The notes: generated by a model not told the origin, from the sequence alone. 64,000 bases of DNA from an uncultured Clostridia bacterium (GCA_934456295.1 CAKSHB010000001.1:1-64000); one strand, 5' to 3'; positions 18,832 through 28,105 are shown, numbered from the stretch's first letter. Translations and numbers: made by a program.

Positions 18832-19515
18832 TTATTTGGTGCCGGCAGGGTTAAAACCGCACCGTTTAAAGTCACATTTTTCACGCAGTACACAGTTTTC
18901 GCAGCCGGCAAGCTTTCCCTTTACAAAAGAAGGCGAAATACCGATTACGGCGGTTACCGATTTGCGCGGAGTCAGTATACTGCTCTGTGTGGCACAAAGA
19001 CCGATTTTGCGCTCCGAGTCAAGAAGCCTCAGCAGAATATGCTGCTTTTCAATCGGGAAATCACCGTACCCGGGCGAAAAGCGGCTTGTCATGTATAAAT
19101 TGCTGTGCGCGTATGTGTTGGCAAGCATTTTTGAAAAGTCATCGCATAATGTTTCAACTGCAGCAGTTGCGCATGCGTCAAGTATCACGGGCATAAGTGC
19201 GTCGGTTGCCTGTGCGGCGCGGATTTTTGCCTCAACGCCGCTGCCTGCTGTCACGGCAGTGAGCACCGCTCTGTCACAGCCGTGCAGATGTGTATATATG
19301 TCATTTCCTTCAAGCAGACGCACTGTTTCCAGCTCTTCAAGCGAAAATTCATCATAAACGGCACGCGGAGTTATGGCTGAAAGGACAATATCACAGGCTT
19401 GTCCGATTTTTGCATTAATTATTTCATCGGGCGAAGCAGGGCTGCGATAGCCAAGAAAGCGCATGACCTCATCTTTGTTTATAGTTTCGGGTTTTGGAAG
19501 TGTAAGCTTTTCCAT
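18832..19515 (-). CDS. Stand-alone methionine synthase activation domain protein
   Basis: A 227-residue protein corresponding to the reactivation domain of MetH, with the diagnostic segment RFSPGYGDFP (about residues 145-154) and a C-terminal cysteine group (CENCVLREKC, then C in FKRCGF). It would bind SAM and help remethylate inactive cob(II)alamin on the neighbouring MetH. The C-terminal cysteines may bind a metal. It lies between metF and metH on the same strand, with gaps of 24 and 40 bases, so the three are one operon. Split MetH enzymes of this kind occur in other anaerobes. Confidence 0.9.
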   Translation of the reverse strand: MEKLTLPKPETINKDEVMRFLGYRSPASPDEIINAKIGQACDIVLSAITPRAVYDEFSLEELETVRLLEGNDIYTHLHGCDRAVLTAVTAGSGVEAKIRAAQATDALMPVILDACATAAVETLCDDFSKMLANTYAHSNLYMTSRFSPGYGDFPIEKQHILLRLLDSERKIGLCATQSSILTPRKSVTAVIGISPSFVKGKLAGCENCVLREKCDFKRCGFNPAGTK

Positions 19516-19539
19516 ATTTTTAAAAACCCCTCTTTATTA

Positions 19540-20406
19540 TTATCTTCCGAGCGCGGTTCGTATACCGTCAAAAACCTTCAGTGCCACGGAAGGGTTGTTC
19601 ATTGTGTAAAGATGTATGCCGCGGACGCCGCGCTTGAGCAAATCGTTAATCTGTTCAACGGCATACTGTATTCCGGCCTCAAACAGGGCATCGGCGTTAT
19701 CGCTGTATTTGTTTATCATCTTTGTAAATTTCGGCGGAAGGCTTGCGCCGCTCAGAGCCACAGTGCGTTCAATCTGGCGCGAATTTACAATCGGCATTAT
19801 GCCTGCCTGGACGGGAACCGTTACGCCGCGCTTTTGTGCTGTTTCGAGAAAACGCATAAACAAGTCGTTGTCAAAAAAGAGCTGTGTTATAAGGTGCGTC
19901 ACACCCTCGCCGATTTTGTATTTCAGATTATCTATGTCGGTTTCAAGCGTTTTGTTTTCATAGTGCCCCTCGGGATAACATGCGCCGACTATGTTGAAAG
20001 TACCGTTTTTTCGTATTTCGCGCACAAGGTCGCTTGCGTGCTCAAAATCATGCACGCACGGGATATTGGGGTTTTTGTCGCCGCGCAGGGCAAGTATGTT
20101 TTGTATATCCGCCTCTTTGAGCTGATTTATGCGCTCTTTTACAAGTTGTTTTGAAGAGGCAACGCATGTCAGATGTGCAAGCGGCTCTATGCCGAGGCTG
20201 TGCTTTATATGTGAGGAAATTTCAATTGTTGACATATCGGCAGCGCTTGCTCCGGCGCCGTATGTAACGCTTATAAAATCGGGCGCAAGCTGCTTCAGCG
20301 CGTCAAGTGCGCTGTAGAGAGATTTTATGCCGCCGTCTTTTTTTGGCGGAAATACCTCCAGTGAAAACACACTTTTTTTGTTTTTAAAAAGTTCGTTTAT
20401 ATACAT
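19540..20406 (-). CDS. metF: Methylenetetrahydrofolate reductase MetF
   Basis: Reduces 5,10-methylene-THF to 5-methyl-THF, the methyl donor for MetH. The 288-residue TIM-barrel protein has FSLEVFPPKKDGG at the start, SVTYGAG near residue 47, the FAD-contacting LALRGD (about 105) and QLFFDN (about 170). The ATG at 20406 is chosen because GAGGTGA lies 8 bases upstream; a longer open frame has no homology. It is the first gene of the met operon behind a clear promoter. Confidence 0.96.
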   Translation of the reverse strand: MYINELFKNKKSVFSLEVFPPKKDGGIKSLYSALDALKQLAPDFISVTYGAGASAADMSTIEISSHIKHSLGIEPLAHLTCVASSKQLVKERINQLKEADIQNILALRGDKNPNIPCVHDFEHASDLVREIRKNGTFNIVGACYPEGHYENKTLETDIDNLKYKIGEGVTHLITQLFFDNDLFMRFLETAQKRGVTVPVQAGIMPIVNSRQIERTVALSGASLPPKFTKMINKYSDNADALFEAGIQYAVEQINDLLKRGVRGIHLYTMNNPSVALKVFDGIRTALGR

Positions 20407-20442
20407 CGAAACGCTCACCTCATATAAAATTTCGTTATATTC

Positions 20443-20471
20443 ATTATATATGCAGGCATTCGAAAAGTCAA
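20443..20471 (-). promoter_or_regulatory. Promoter of the metF-metH operon
   Basis: Read on the minus strand: TTGACT (20471-20466), 17 bases, TATAAT (20448-20443). The leader is only about 30 bases, and I see no SAM or T-box riboswitch in it. Confidence 0.85.
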
Positions 20472-20553
20472 ACAAAAAGCGTCAAAGTGTGGTAAAAGAA
20501 AGATATAAAGCATGAAATGTGAAATTTATATATAATTTAAAGAAAAAATGCAA

Positions 20554-20598
20554 TAAAAAGGCGCGCATTAAAAATGAAACATTTTGCTGCACGCCCTT
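20554..20598 (-). terminator. Terminator after the phenylacetate-CoA ligase gene
   Basis: On the minus strand GGCGTGCA (20595-20588) pairs with TGCGCGCC (20567-20560) with inner AAAATG/CATTTT pairing, then runs into TTTTTATTG. It separates paaK from the met promoter. Confidence 0.82.
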
Positions 20599-20623
20599 GT
20601 AATATTCCTATTTGATTTTCGGA

Positions 20624-21859
20624 TTAGTTGTATCTGTTGTCAATAATACGCTTCGATTTTTTCTCGCTGCGCGGCAACTCGCCGATATTCACAACATTTG
20701 CCTCAATTTTTATACCAATCCGTTTTTTGAACACATCTTCAACGGCTGCTGCTACATTTTCGGCACAGACGCCGCTTTTTTTCTCAACGGAAAGTTTCAT
20801 ATGGTCTTTGCCGTCAATATGGTTAATTTCAATCATGTATTCACTGCTTACACCGTCGATATCTTTTAAAACATCGTCAATCTGACCGGGGAAAATATTT
20901 ACGCCCTTAACCTTAACCATATCGTCGGTACGGCCTACAATGCGGTCAATTCTCGGATATGGCGAGCCGCACGGACATTTTCCGGGGATAATGCGCGTTA
21001 TATCGTGCGTGCGGTAACGGATAAGGGGGGCGCCCTGCTTTCTGAAAGTTGTTATAACAAGTTCGCCTGTTTCTCCCTCGGGCAGAACCTCGCCGGTCAC
21101 ACTGTCGATAATCTCAAAATACACATAGTCGCTCCAGTAATGCATGCCGCTGTGTTCATGGCAGTCTATCGCAATACCCGGACCGTAAATTTCGGTCAGA
21201 CCGTATATGTCAAAAAGCTCTATGCCGAGTTCCGACGCGATACGTCCGCGCATCAAATCGCCCCAGCGCTCCGAGCCTATAATGCCCTTCTTCAGCTTGA
21301 TTTTATAGCTTATGCCGCGTTTTTGAACCTCTTCTGCAATCAAAAGAGCATATGACGACGTTGCGCAAAATACTGTGCTTTCCAAATCCACCATCATTTT
21401 AAGCTGTTTATCCGTATTTCCGGGACCCATCGGAACAACCATTGCTCCAAGGCGCTCCGCGCCTGCCTGAAAGCCTATGCCGGCAGTCCACAAGCCGTAG
21501 CCGGGGGTGATTTGTATAACGTCCTCGTTTGTTATGCCGGCGGTTTCGTAGCAGCGTGCAAACATCTCCGCCCAATCGCTGACATCTTGTGCCGTGTAGG
21601 GAATAATTACGGGGCTGCCCGTTGTGCCCGAGGAGGAATGTATGCGCACAATGTTCTTTTTGTCGGTTGCGCAAAGTCCGAGAGGATATGCGTCGCGAAG
21701 CTCATCTTTTGTGGTAAAGGGTATTTTTGAAAAATCATCAATTTCCTTTACCGATGAGATATCGAAACCGTCGCGCTTGTATTTGTTCTGATAAAAAGCG
21801 CTTCCCTCGGAAACATACTTCAAAATGTTTTTACAGCTTTCAAAAGTTTTTGTATCCAT
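20624..21859 (-). CDS. paaK: Phenylacetate-CoA ligase (AMP-forming)
   Basis: Activates phenylacetate or a related aryl acid to its CoA thioester with ATP. The 411-residue protein is of normal PaaK length, with the phosphate loop SSGTTGSPV (about 84-92), YGLTEIYGPG (about 232-241) and the C-terminal GRTDDMVKVKGVN hinge region. In anaerobes paaK often accompanies indolepyruvate or arylpyruvate ferredoxin oxidoreductases; none is in this window. The ATG at 21859 follows GGAGAG. It is a single-gene unit with a 180-base leader containing an attenuator-like hairpin. Confidence 0.9.
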   Translation of the reverse strand: MDTKTFESCKNILKYVSEGSAFYQNKYKRDGFDISSVKEIDDFSKIPFTTKDELRDAYPLGLCATDKKNIVRIHSSSGTTGSPVIIPYTAQDVSDWAEMFARCYETAGITNEDVIQITPGYGLWTAGIGFQAGAERLGAMVVPMGPGNTDKQLKMMVDLESTVFCATSSYALLIAEEVQKRGISYKIKLKKGIIGSERWGDLMRGRIASELGIELFDIYGLTEIYGPGIAIDCHEHSGMHYWSDYVYFEIIDSVTGEVLPEGETGELVITTFRKQGAPLIRYRTHDITRIIPGKCPCGSPYPRIDRIVGRTDDMVKVKGVNIFPGQIDDVLKDIDGVSSEYMIEINHIDGKDHMKLSVEKKSGVCAENVAAAVEDVFKKRIGIKIEANVVNIGELPRSEKKSKRIIDNRYN

Positions 21860-21898
21860 AATAACTCTCCGTTCCGCAGCAGCAGACACATTCATAAA

Positions 21899-22043
21899 AT
21901 AAAAAAACTCCGCAAAATGCAGAGATAAATTTTAAAATATAACGGTATATATGTACCGAAAGTGCATGGCCGATGTTTGGTGCATATATATTATTTGTGC
22001 TCCGCTCTGCTATACTAATCTGAACTCTGCTCTATATTTCTAT
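21899..22043 (-). promoter_or_regulatory. Leader of paaK with terminator and possible antiterminator
   Basis: On the minus strand CTCTGC (21924-21919) pairs with GCGGAG (21913-21908), followed by seven T residues (21907-21901), an intrinsic terminator about 40 bases before the start codon. Two upstream GCAGAG copies (22010-22005 and 22030-22025) are exact complements of its 5' arm and could form an antiterminator. A further hairpin CGGTA/TACCG lies between. No riboswitch class that I know fits. Confidence 0.5.
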
Positions 22044-22049
22044 ATTTGT

Positions 22050-22078
22050 ATTATATACGGATTTGCTGCGTTTGTCAA
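22050..22078 (-). promoter_or_regulatory. Promoter of paaK
   Basis: Perfect consensus on the minus strand: TTGACA (22078-22073), 17 bases, TATAAT (22055-22050). Transcription would begin near 22043. Confidence 0.85.
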
Positions 22079-22291
22079 CTGTTTATAAATAATTTTTTGT
22101 GATTTGCCTGTTCAATTGTCAATGATGGGTGGCACTTTTCTTAAAAAATAAAAACGCGCACTCTCCATTTTCTCTTGTCAAGGTGGAGCAGTGGAGGTTT
22201 TTGCAGAAAATACTACTGTCAACCTTGGCAAAGCACATATGATATAATAATCGCGCGGCGCAAGCAGTTTTCTGCTTTGCGCATACTTGCG

Positions 22292-22357
22292 CTACATCAC
22301 TCCCAGGTATTTATCAAGTACCTCATTGGGAGTAAGAAAACCCAAGCATATCTTTCA
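22292..22357 (-). pseudogene. C-terminal fragment of an IS30-family transposase
   Basis: Reading the minus strand in the frame ending at TAG (22294-22292) gives KICLGFLTPNEVLDKYLGVM, preceded by a stop. RKCLGF-TPNEV is the usual C-terminus of IS30-family transposases. Only about 20 residues remain. It abuts and interrupts the end of the phage-like gene at 22323-22532. Confidence 0.6.
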
Positions 22358-22532
22358 TAAATTTTTCAATCAAAGCATCCACTTCATTAAAAGTGTATTC
22401 TTTGGAATCGTCAAGCAATACATTCAGAAGGTCAACCCTAAATCTGTAACGCTTGCTTTTAAGAATTTTGGTTTTGGAAAAAGTAACCTTTTCTTCAACC
22501 ATTTCAATTTTATTGGTATTTTCTTTAGCCAA
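22323..22532 (-). pseudogene. Small phage-type protein, 3' end replaced by IS sequence
   Basis: A 69-residue open frame starting with TTG behind AAGGAAGGTG. Residues 1-58 (LAKENTNKIEMVEEKVTF..., then KSKRYRFRVDLLNVLLDD and YTFNEVDALIEKFMK) resemble a small protein I associate with siphophage morphogenesis regions of Clostridia, whose members normally end shortly after EKFMK or EKFLK with a basic tail. Here the last nine residues come from out-of-frame IS30 sequence, so the original end has been lost. Function unknown. Confidence 0.5.
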
Positions 22533-22533
22533 A

Positions 22534-22614
22534 CTAATCACCTTCCTTACTCTGGACAAATACAGTGCAAGTATCTTTCCAAAAAAGTTGTAAAGCCTTT
22601 TTATGTTTTACCAT
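22534..22614 (-). pseudogene. 26-residue remnant of a phage head-closure-like gene
   Basis: ATG at 22614 overlaps the stop of the upstream fragment (ATGGTAA arrangement) and the frame closes after 26 residues. The start MVKHKKALQLFWKDTCTVFV resembles the N-terminus of phage head-closure proteins. The coupling to both neighbours shows that this was a phage gene string; most of this gene is gone. Confidence 0.4.
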
Positions 22615-22826
22615 TTCATACACCTATAAGAAACAAAATCCTTTTCACCATACCCAATCAGATAAGAAATAAAGGAATCCAATCTTTGTTCAGGTGTCAA
22701 AGAACCTTCACCCAATGCAAAAGTTACATTGGTATCACCTTCCTGAATTGATTTTACTGCTGCTTCTAAATCAAACCCCACTAAACTATCAGGATTAACC
22801 GCTTTCTTTTCATAACAAAGATGAAT
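22608..22826 (-). pseudogene. Phage head-tail connector-like gene, 5' truncated
   Basis: A 72-codon open frame without a start codon. The sequence AVKSIQEGDTNVTFALGEG, then SLTPEQRLDSFISYLI and a final YRCMKW resembles the C-terminus of head-tail connector proteins encoded after the major capsid gene in Clostridia siphophages. The 5' end is cut exactly where the recombinase frame begins on the other strand (about 22815-22829), which marks a recombination junction. Family assignment is from memory of such proteins and needs a profile search. Confidence 0.45.
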
Positions 22827-23384
22827 TCAGTTCTGATTCATGCAGCACCAATTCCACCTTCAAGCAAAAAACCTTTTACGGAAGAAGAAATAAAAGCAGT
22901 TTGGGAATTAAGGAATGAACCTGATTTAGACACTGTTTTAATCCTGTTATATTCAGGGTTCAGAATAAGTGAACTGCTTTCCTTAGAAACAGAAAAGATA
23001 AACCTTGGGGATATTCCATATTTTCAAGGCGGGGTAAAAACAAAAGCTGGTAAGGATAGAATTGTTTCAATCCACCCTTTGATTTTGGATTTTGTTAAAG
23101 CAAGGGTTCAAGAAGGAAACAAGTATTTGATTTCTGTTAATGGGAAAAAGCTTTCTACAAGCCAATATTATATTATTTGGAATCAGTTCATGAAGAAGCT
23201 GAACCAGGAACACACACCCCACGAATGCAGACACACCTTCAGAAGTAGACTTGATTCAGCGGGGGCAAATAAGGTTTGTATTGATTTAATGATGGGGCAT
23301 AAATCAACAGAAGTTGGGGAAAGGGTTTACACCCATAAAACCATTGAAGAACTTGCAAATGCTTTAGCGCTAGTAACGGATTAG
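22821..23384 (+). pseudogene. Tyrosine recombinase/phage integrase, N-terminus missing
   Basis: The 187 residues form a complete catalytic domain of the phage integrase family: arginine in GFRISELL (about residue 48), H-x-x-R in HECRHTFR, histidine in MGHKS and the nucleophile tyrosine in RVYTHKT (about 168). The arm-binding and core-binding domains that normally precede it (150 or more residues) are absent, and the frame starts at the junction with the phage fragment. No good ribosome site is visible, so it is probably not functional. It is followed by a strong terminator. Confidence 0.85.
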
Positions 23385-23395
23385 TAACAGAAAAA

Positions 23396-23434
23396 GCCCC
23401 AAACCCTTGATTTATAAGGGTTTGGGGCAATTTT
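23396..23434 (+). terminator. Terminator after the recombinase fragment
   Basis: GCCCCAAACCCTT (23396-23408) pairs perfectly over 13 bp with AAGGGTTTGGGGC (23416-23428), followed by AATTTT. It lies 11 bases after the recombinase stop. The remaining bases up to nfo hold only the right inverted repeat. Confidence 0.9.
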
Positions 23435-23541
23435 AGAAATGTTATATCATATTTGGAGTTCATTTTCTTATTTTTTTGTCACCCATCAATTGTATCACAA
23501 CAAAATACATTTTTGAATTTTTACAAATTGTGCCGCACCTG

Positions 23542-24375
23542 CTATTCGTGATACAATCCGCGCAGCAGCCGTATTTCCGCGGCATATCCGTCGATGTCGT
23601 TCGGCGTTTCAAGGTTGAACGGCAAAGATTTAAGCTGCGGATGATTTATAATTTTCTCAAATGCGCCGATACCGATATGACCTTCGCCGATTTTTGCATG
23701 ACGGTCCTTGCGGGCGCCGAGGGGGTTAAGGCTGTCATTTATGTGAATTGCCTTCAGGCGTTCTATGCCGATAATTTTATCAAAGTTCTCAAGTACGCCG
23801 TCGAGATTATTTACAAGGTCATAGCCGCCGTCATTTACATGGCATGTGTCAAAACATATGCCGACTTTATCTCTCAGATTTACACCGTCAATTATCGCGC
23901 GGAGCTGCTCAAATGACGAACCGATTTCGCTGCCTTTGCCCGCCATGGTTTCAAGCAGTACGACAGTGCGCTGATTTTCACTGAGTACGGCGTTTAACAT
24001 GTCGCAAATATAGCTTATGCCGACCTGTACACCTTGTCCGACATGACTTCCCGGGTGAAAATTATATAGTGCGCCGTCTATATGCTCAAGATTTTTCAAG
24101 TCGTCAGCCATCATTGTTTTTGCAAGGTTTCTTATACCCTCGTCGGCGGAGCATGCGTTCATTGTGTACGGAGCATGTGCCACTATCGGGGCAAAATTGT
24201 TTGATTTCATAAGCCCGCAAAGCTTGTCCGCGTCCTCTGCGTCAAATTTCTTTGCGCTTGAACCGCGCGGATTGCGCGTGAAAAACTGGAAGGTATCGGC
24301 GCCGATTGAAAGCGCCTCTTTCCCCATATTATAATAACCTTTTGATGCCGAAAGATGGCAGCCTATATGAAGCAT
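23542..24375 (-). CDS. nfo: Endonuclease IV (AP endonuclease)
   Basis: Zinc-dependent endonuclease that cuts DNA at abasic sites. The 277-residue TIM barrel begins MLHIGCHLSASKGYYNMG and has NPRGSSAK, the metal-site segments HAPYTMN and LLETMAGKG, CFDTCHVNDGGYD, and HINDS-KN-type DRHAKIGEGHIG. The ATG at 24375 has GGAGG 7 bases upstream. It follows htpG on the same strand with a gap of about 90 bases. Confidence 0.96.
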   Translation of the reverse strand: MLHIGCHLSASKGYYNMGKEALSIGADTFQFFTRNPRGSSAKKFDAEDADKLCGLMKSNNFAPIVAHAPYTMNACSADEGIRNLAKTMMADDLKNLEHIDGALYNFHPGSHVGQGVQVGISYICDMLNAVLSENQRTVVLLETMAGKGSEIGSSFEQLRAIIDGVNLRDKVGICFDTCHVNDGGYDLVNNLDGVLENFDKIIGIERLKAIHINDSLNPLGARKDRHAKIGEGHIGIGAFEKIINHPQLKSLPFNLETPNDIDGYAAEIRLLRGLYHE

Positions 24376-24467
24376 GACACAGCCTCCTTCTAATATAAGA
24401 TTAATAGTGAAAACCACAGCTGCGGCTCAAAATTCTGCCGAAGCCGTCAGTTTTCTATGCAAATACC

Positions 24468-26348
24468 TTACATTATTATGTCGCACAAATCGTTTGAAAA
24501 TGCAACAGGGTCCTCAACGGGCAGTCCCTCTATGAGCAGCGCGCTGTTATACAGTATGCCGGCATATTTTGCAAGCGCTTCTTTATCATTTTCATACAGC
24601 GATTTGAGTTTTTCAAAAATGGGGTGCGACACATTTATCTCAAGCACACGCTCGGCTTTAACTTTTTGGTCAGTCGGCATAGAGTTTAATACTTTTTCCA
24701 TCTCAATCGACAAATCGCCTGCGCTTGATATGCATACGGGGTGCGACTTGAGGCGTGTGCTTGCTTTAACATCGGCAACCTTGCCCTCAAGCGTCTTTTT
24801 CAAAAATTCAAACAAATCCTTATTGCTCTGCTCGGTTTCGTTTTCGGTTTTGCTGTCAGCATCATTTTCTATGCCGAGGTCGCTGCTTGATACGGATTTA
24901 AACTCCTTGTCGTTATATTTTGCAAGGATTTTTACTGCAAATTCATCGACATCCTCTGTGAGATACAATATTTCATAGCCTGCGTCTTTTACAGCCTCGG
25001 TCTGGGGCAGACGGTCGATGCTTTCAATATTTTCGCCTGCGGCATAGTAGATATATTTTTGCTCCTCGCCCATACGCGAAACATATTCTTCGAGAGTAAC
25101 GTTTTTCTTTTCATTTGATGAGTAGAACAACAGTAAATCCTTAAGAAAATCCTTTTCTGCGCCGAAGTTGTCATATACTCCGAATTTGAGCGGACGTGAA
25201 AATGCTTTGTAAAACTTTTCATAGTTTTCACGGTCATTTTTAAGCATGAGGACAAGCTCGCTTTTGATTTTCTTTTTTATGTTTGACGCAATCGCCTTAA
25301 GCTGCCTGTCGTGCTGCAAAACCTCACGCGATATGTTCAGCGACAAATCGGACGAATCGACAAGCCCTTTTACAAATCCAAAATAATCGGGAAGCAGGTC
25401 GGCACATTTATCCATTATCAGAACTCCGTTTGAATAGAGCTGCAAGCCCTTCTGAAAGTCCTTTGTGTAGTAATCGAAGGGGGCATGCGACGGGATATAC
25501 ATGAGAGCCGTGTAGCTTATTATGCCGTCAGCGCTTGTGTGTATCGTTTTGAGCGGAGCTTCAAAGTCGAAGAACTTTTCCCTATAGAAGTTATCATAGT
25601 CCTCCTGTTTAAGCTCTGATTTGCTCTTTTTCCAAATCGGAATCATGCTGTTGAGCGTTTCGTCCTCGGTATAGTCCTCATATTCGTTTTCTGTGCCCTC
25701 TTTAAGGCGCGATTTTTTAACAAGCATTTTTATCGGATACTTGATATAGTCGGAATATTTTTTGATGATTGAACGGATTTTATACTCGTCCAGAAACTCG
25801 TCATAGTTTTCATCGTCCGTGTTCGGCTTTATGCTGAGAGTAATCTGTGTACCCGGCTCATCTTTTGATGCACTCGTGATTTCATAGCCGTCAGCGCCGC
25901 GTGACTGCCACAGATATGCTTCATCGGAGCCGAACTTTCTGCTCAAAACGCTCACACAGTCTGCAACCATGAATGCGGCATAAAAGCCTACGCCGAACTG
26001 ACCGATTATGTCAACATCATCCTTTAACTCGTTTTCGTTTTTAAATGCAAGAGAACCGCTTTTTGCGATTGTGCCGAGATTTTCTTCAAGCTCATCTCTG
26101 CTCATTCCTATGCCCGTATCGCTTATCGTCAGAAGGCGCTTTTCTTTATCGGCGGAAATCCGTATATAGAATTTGTCGCGCTCAAAGCTGATAGTGTCAT
26201 CGGACAGCGACTTATAATAAAGCTTGTCGAGCGCATCGTTTGCATTTGAAACAAGCTCGCGCATAAAGATTTCTTTGTGCGTATAGATTGAATTAATCAT
26301 CATGTCAAGCAAGCGCTTTGACTCGGATTTGAACTCTTTTACTGCCAT
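24468..26348 (-). CDS. htpG: Molecular chaperone HtpG (Hsp90)
   Basis: ATP-dependent chaperone. The 626-residue protein shows the GHKL ATPase domain with [13 protein letters not shown] (about 30-42), [11 protein letters not shown] and [13 protein letters not shown], the middle domain with [11 protein letters not shown], and a C-terminal dimerisation domain. Length is typical. AAAGGAC precedes the ATG at 26348. It has its own promoter with a perfect CIRCE element at the transcription start, so it is predicted to be repressed by HrcA; hrcA is not in the window. Confidence 0.97.
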   Translation of the reverse strand: MAVKEFKSESKRLLDMMINSIYTHKEIFMRELVSNANDALDKLYYKSLSDDTISFERDKFYIRISADKEKRLLTISDTGIGMSRDELEENLGTIAKSGSLAFKNENELKDDVDIIGQFGVGFYAAFMVADCVSVLSRKFGSDEAYLWQSRGADGYEITSASKDEPGTQITLSIKPNTDDENYDEFLDEYKIRSIIKKYSDYIKYPIKMLVKKSRLKEGTENEYEDYTEDETLNSMIPIWKKSKSELKQEDYDNFYREKFFDFEAPLKTIHTSADGIISYTALMYIPSHAPFDYYTKDFQKGLQLYSNGVLIMDKCADLLPDYFGFVKGLVDSSDLSLNISREVLQHDRQLKAIASNIKKKIKSELVLMLKNDRENYEKFYKAFSRPLKFGVYDNFGAEKDFLKDLLLFYSSNEKKNVTLEEYVSRMGEEQKYIYYAAGENIESIDRLPQTEAVKDAGYEILYLTEDVDEFAVKILAKYNDKEFKSVSSSDLGIENDADSKTENETEQSNKDLFEFLKKTLEGKVADVKASTRLKSHPVCISSAGDLSIEMEKVLNSMPTDQKVKAERVLEINVSHPIFEKLKSLYENDKEALAKYAGILYNSALLIEGLPVEDPVAFSNDLCDIIM

Positions 26349-26410
26349 AAAAACCAGTCCTTTCTCAGTGCTGATATAAAAACTTTGATTTATACATAAA
26401 ATAAATAATG

Positions 26411-26437
26411 TTAGCACTCTACAGCCAAGAGTGCTAA
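26411..26437. promoter_or_regulatory. CIRCE operator (HrcA binding site) of htpG
   Basis: TTAGCACTC (26411-26419), nine bases, GAGTGCTAA (26429-26437): an exact match to the CIRCE consensus. It lies just downstream of the htpG -10 box, over the expected start point. Confidence 0.97.
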
Positions 26438-26441
26438 CATT

Positions 26442-26469
26442 ATTTTAGCATAAATATATAATTTGTCAA
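26442..26469 (-). promoter_or_regulatory. Promoter of htpG
   Basis: Minus strand TTGACA (26469-26464), 16 bases, TAAAAT (26447-26442). The CIRCE operator begins five bases downstream. Confidence 0.8.
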
Positions 26470-26509
26470 GTATAGCAAAATTTGTTCAATATTTTTTAAT
26501 AATTTTAAG

Positions 26510-27565
26510 CTATATCCTGTCAGCAATAAGACGCGCCATTTCGCTGCAGCCGACCGGTTTTTTGCCCTCCTGCATTATATCCGCGGTACGGTAACCGTCG
26601 TTTAAAACCGCAGATACGGCATTTTCGACCGCACATGCCTCCTCTTCGAGTCCAAATGAAATACGAAGCATCATTGCACTGCACAAAATTGTTGCAATCG
26701 GATTTGCGGTGTCTGTGCCGGCAATATCGGGCGCTGAGCCGTGAATCGGCTCATAAAGACCGAGTTTTCCGTCGGAGAGTGATGCTGACGGAAGCATGCC
26801 GATTGAACCGACGCATGCGCTTGCAAGGTCGGAAAGTATGTCTCCGAACATGTTTGATGTCAGAATTACATCAAATGAAGCAGGTCTTACCGCAAGCTGC
26901 ATTGCCGCATTATCGACATACATATGCGAAAGCTCAATATCGGTGTAATCTTTTGCAAGTTCGCTTACAACGCTGCGCCACAGTTTTGATGACGCGAGAA
27001 CATTTGCCTTGTCTACCGACACAACGCGCTTTTTGCGCAGGCGCGCTATATCAAACGCTCTTTTCGCGATACGCTCAATTTCGTATCTGCTGTAGCGTTC
27101 TACGTCAAACGCACTGTCGCCCGAGCTTTCGTGTTCGCCGAAATATATGCCGCCGGTAAGCTCGCGCACAACCATTATGTCGGCGCCTTTTATGACGTCG
27201 GGTTTAAGCGGCGATGCGTCTGACAGACACTCATGCAGCAGCGCCGGACGCAGATTTGCATAAAGCCCGAGCGCTTTGCGTATGCCGAGAAGCCCTTTTT
27301 CGGGACGCAGTTCCGGTGCAACCGAATCCCATTTCGGACCTCCGACAGCGCCGAGAAGGACACTGTCGCTGCTGCGGCATATTTCAACCGTTTCATCGGG
27401 CAGCGGCACGCCTGTTTCATCAATCGCCGCGCCGCCCATAAGCACATATCTGAAGTTAAACGACCGATTGTATTTTTTCGCTGTTTTTTCAAGCACGGCA
27501 ACGGCGGAGTCTATAATTTCGGGACCTATTCCATCGCCGCGTATTACCGCAATATTAAAATTCAT
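26510..27565 (-). CDS. leuB: 3-isopropylmalate dehydrogenase LeuB
   Basis: NAD-dependent oxidative decarboxylation of 3-isopropylmalate, the third step of leucine synthesis. The 351-residue protein has [11 protein letters not shown] at the N-terminus, [11 protein letters not shown], the [11 protein letters not shown] substrate region, DKANVL and the signature [12 protein letters not shown], with the NAD loop [14 protein letters not shown] near 280. AAAGGAAG precedes the ATG. It is the last gene of leuC-leuD-leuB. Confidence 0.97.
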   Translation of the reverse strand: MNFNIAVIRGDGIGPEIIDSAVAVLEKTAKKYNRSFNFRYVLMGGAAIDETGVPLPDETVEICRSSDSVLLGAVGGPKWDSVAPELRPEKGLLGIRKALGLYANLRPALLHECLSDASPLKPDVIKGADIMVVRELTGGIYFGEHESSGDSAFDVERYSRYEIERIAKRAFDIARLRKKRVVSVDKANVLASSKLWRSVVSELAKDYTDIELSHMYVDNAAMQLAVRPASFDVILTSNMFGDILSDLASACVGSIGMLPSASLSDGKLGLYEPIHGSAPDIAGTDTANPIATILCSAMMLRISFGLEEEACAVENAVSAVLNDGYRTADIMQEGKKPVGCSEMARLIADRI

Positions 27566-27598
27566 AAACAGGCTTCCTTTCCGTTGTGAAAATTTTTC

Positions 27599-28105
27599 TC
27601 ATGAATTTTTTTCTTTAATGTATTTTGTAAGTCCGCCGCAGCTGATAATTTTTTGCATAAATTCGGGGAAAGGTACGGCGGTATAAGATTTGTTTTTAGT
27701 CAGATTTGTTATTTTTCCGGTGCCGAGGTCCACGCTGACAAGGTCGCCCTCACAGATATCATCTGCCGCCTCTTCACATTCCAAAATCGGCAGACCGATA
27801 TTTATGGCGTTGCGGAAAAATATCCGCGCAAAGCTTTTTGCGATAACGCATGAAATGCCAGAAGCTTTTATGGCAATCGGCGCATGCTCGCGCGAGCTTC
27901 CGCAGCCGAAATTTGCACCGCCGACAATTATGTCGCCGGGCTTGATTTTTTTTGCAAAGTTTTTATCGATATCCTCCATGCAGTGCTGTGCAAGCTCGCT
28001 TGGGTCTGATGTGTTCAGATAACGTGCGGGGATTATTACGTCCGTATCGATATTGTCACCGTATTTTACGGCGCTGCCCTTAAAATTAATATCAGATAAG
28101 CTCAT
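27599..28105 (-). CDS. leuD: 3-isopropylmalate dehydratase small subunit LeuD
   Basis: The swivel-domain subunit of isopropylmalate isomerase. At 168 residues it is the short type found with archaeal-like LeuC, with [17 protein letters not shown] and [15 protein letters not shown]. Its ATG overlaps the stop of leuC by one base (TAATG), so subunit synthesis is coupled. Confidence 0.96.
   Translation of the reverse strand: MSLSDINFKGSAVKYGDNIDTDVIIPARYLNTSDPSELAQHCMEDIDKNFAKKIKPGDIIVGGANFGCGSSREHAPIAIKASGISCVIAKSFARIFFRNAINIGLPILECEEAADDICEGDLVSVDLGTGKITNLTKNKSYTAVPFPEFMQKIISCGGLTKYIKEKNS

Larger units (their letters stand above)
22112..23500. mobile_element. Degraded mobile-element island
   Basis: This segment is visibly richer in A/T and uses different codons from its neighbours. 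It holds the end of an IS30-type transposase, three broken phage-like genes on the minus strand and a truncated tyrosine recombinase on the plus strand. GATGGGTG (22124-22131) and its complement CACCCATC (23480-23487), within a longer imperfect inverted repeat, lie near its edges. The stretch 22142-22290 holds a hairpin at 22258-22282 and no gene. The island lies between the promoters or ends of paaK and nfo and disrupts neither. Confidence 0.65.

Noticed and set aside
20407..20560. SAM riboswitch or T-box upstream of metF.
   Set aside because: The promoter at 20443-20471 leaves a leader of about 30 bases, too short for either.
22175..22360. Plus-strand open frame at the left of the mobile island.
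   Set aside because: It is antisense to the IS30 fragment and has no family resemblance or ribosome site.
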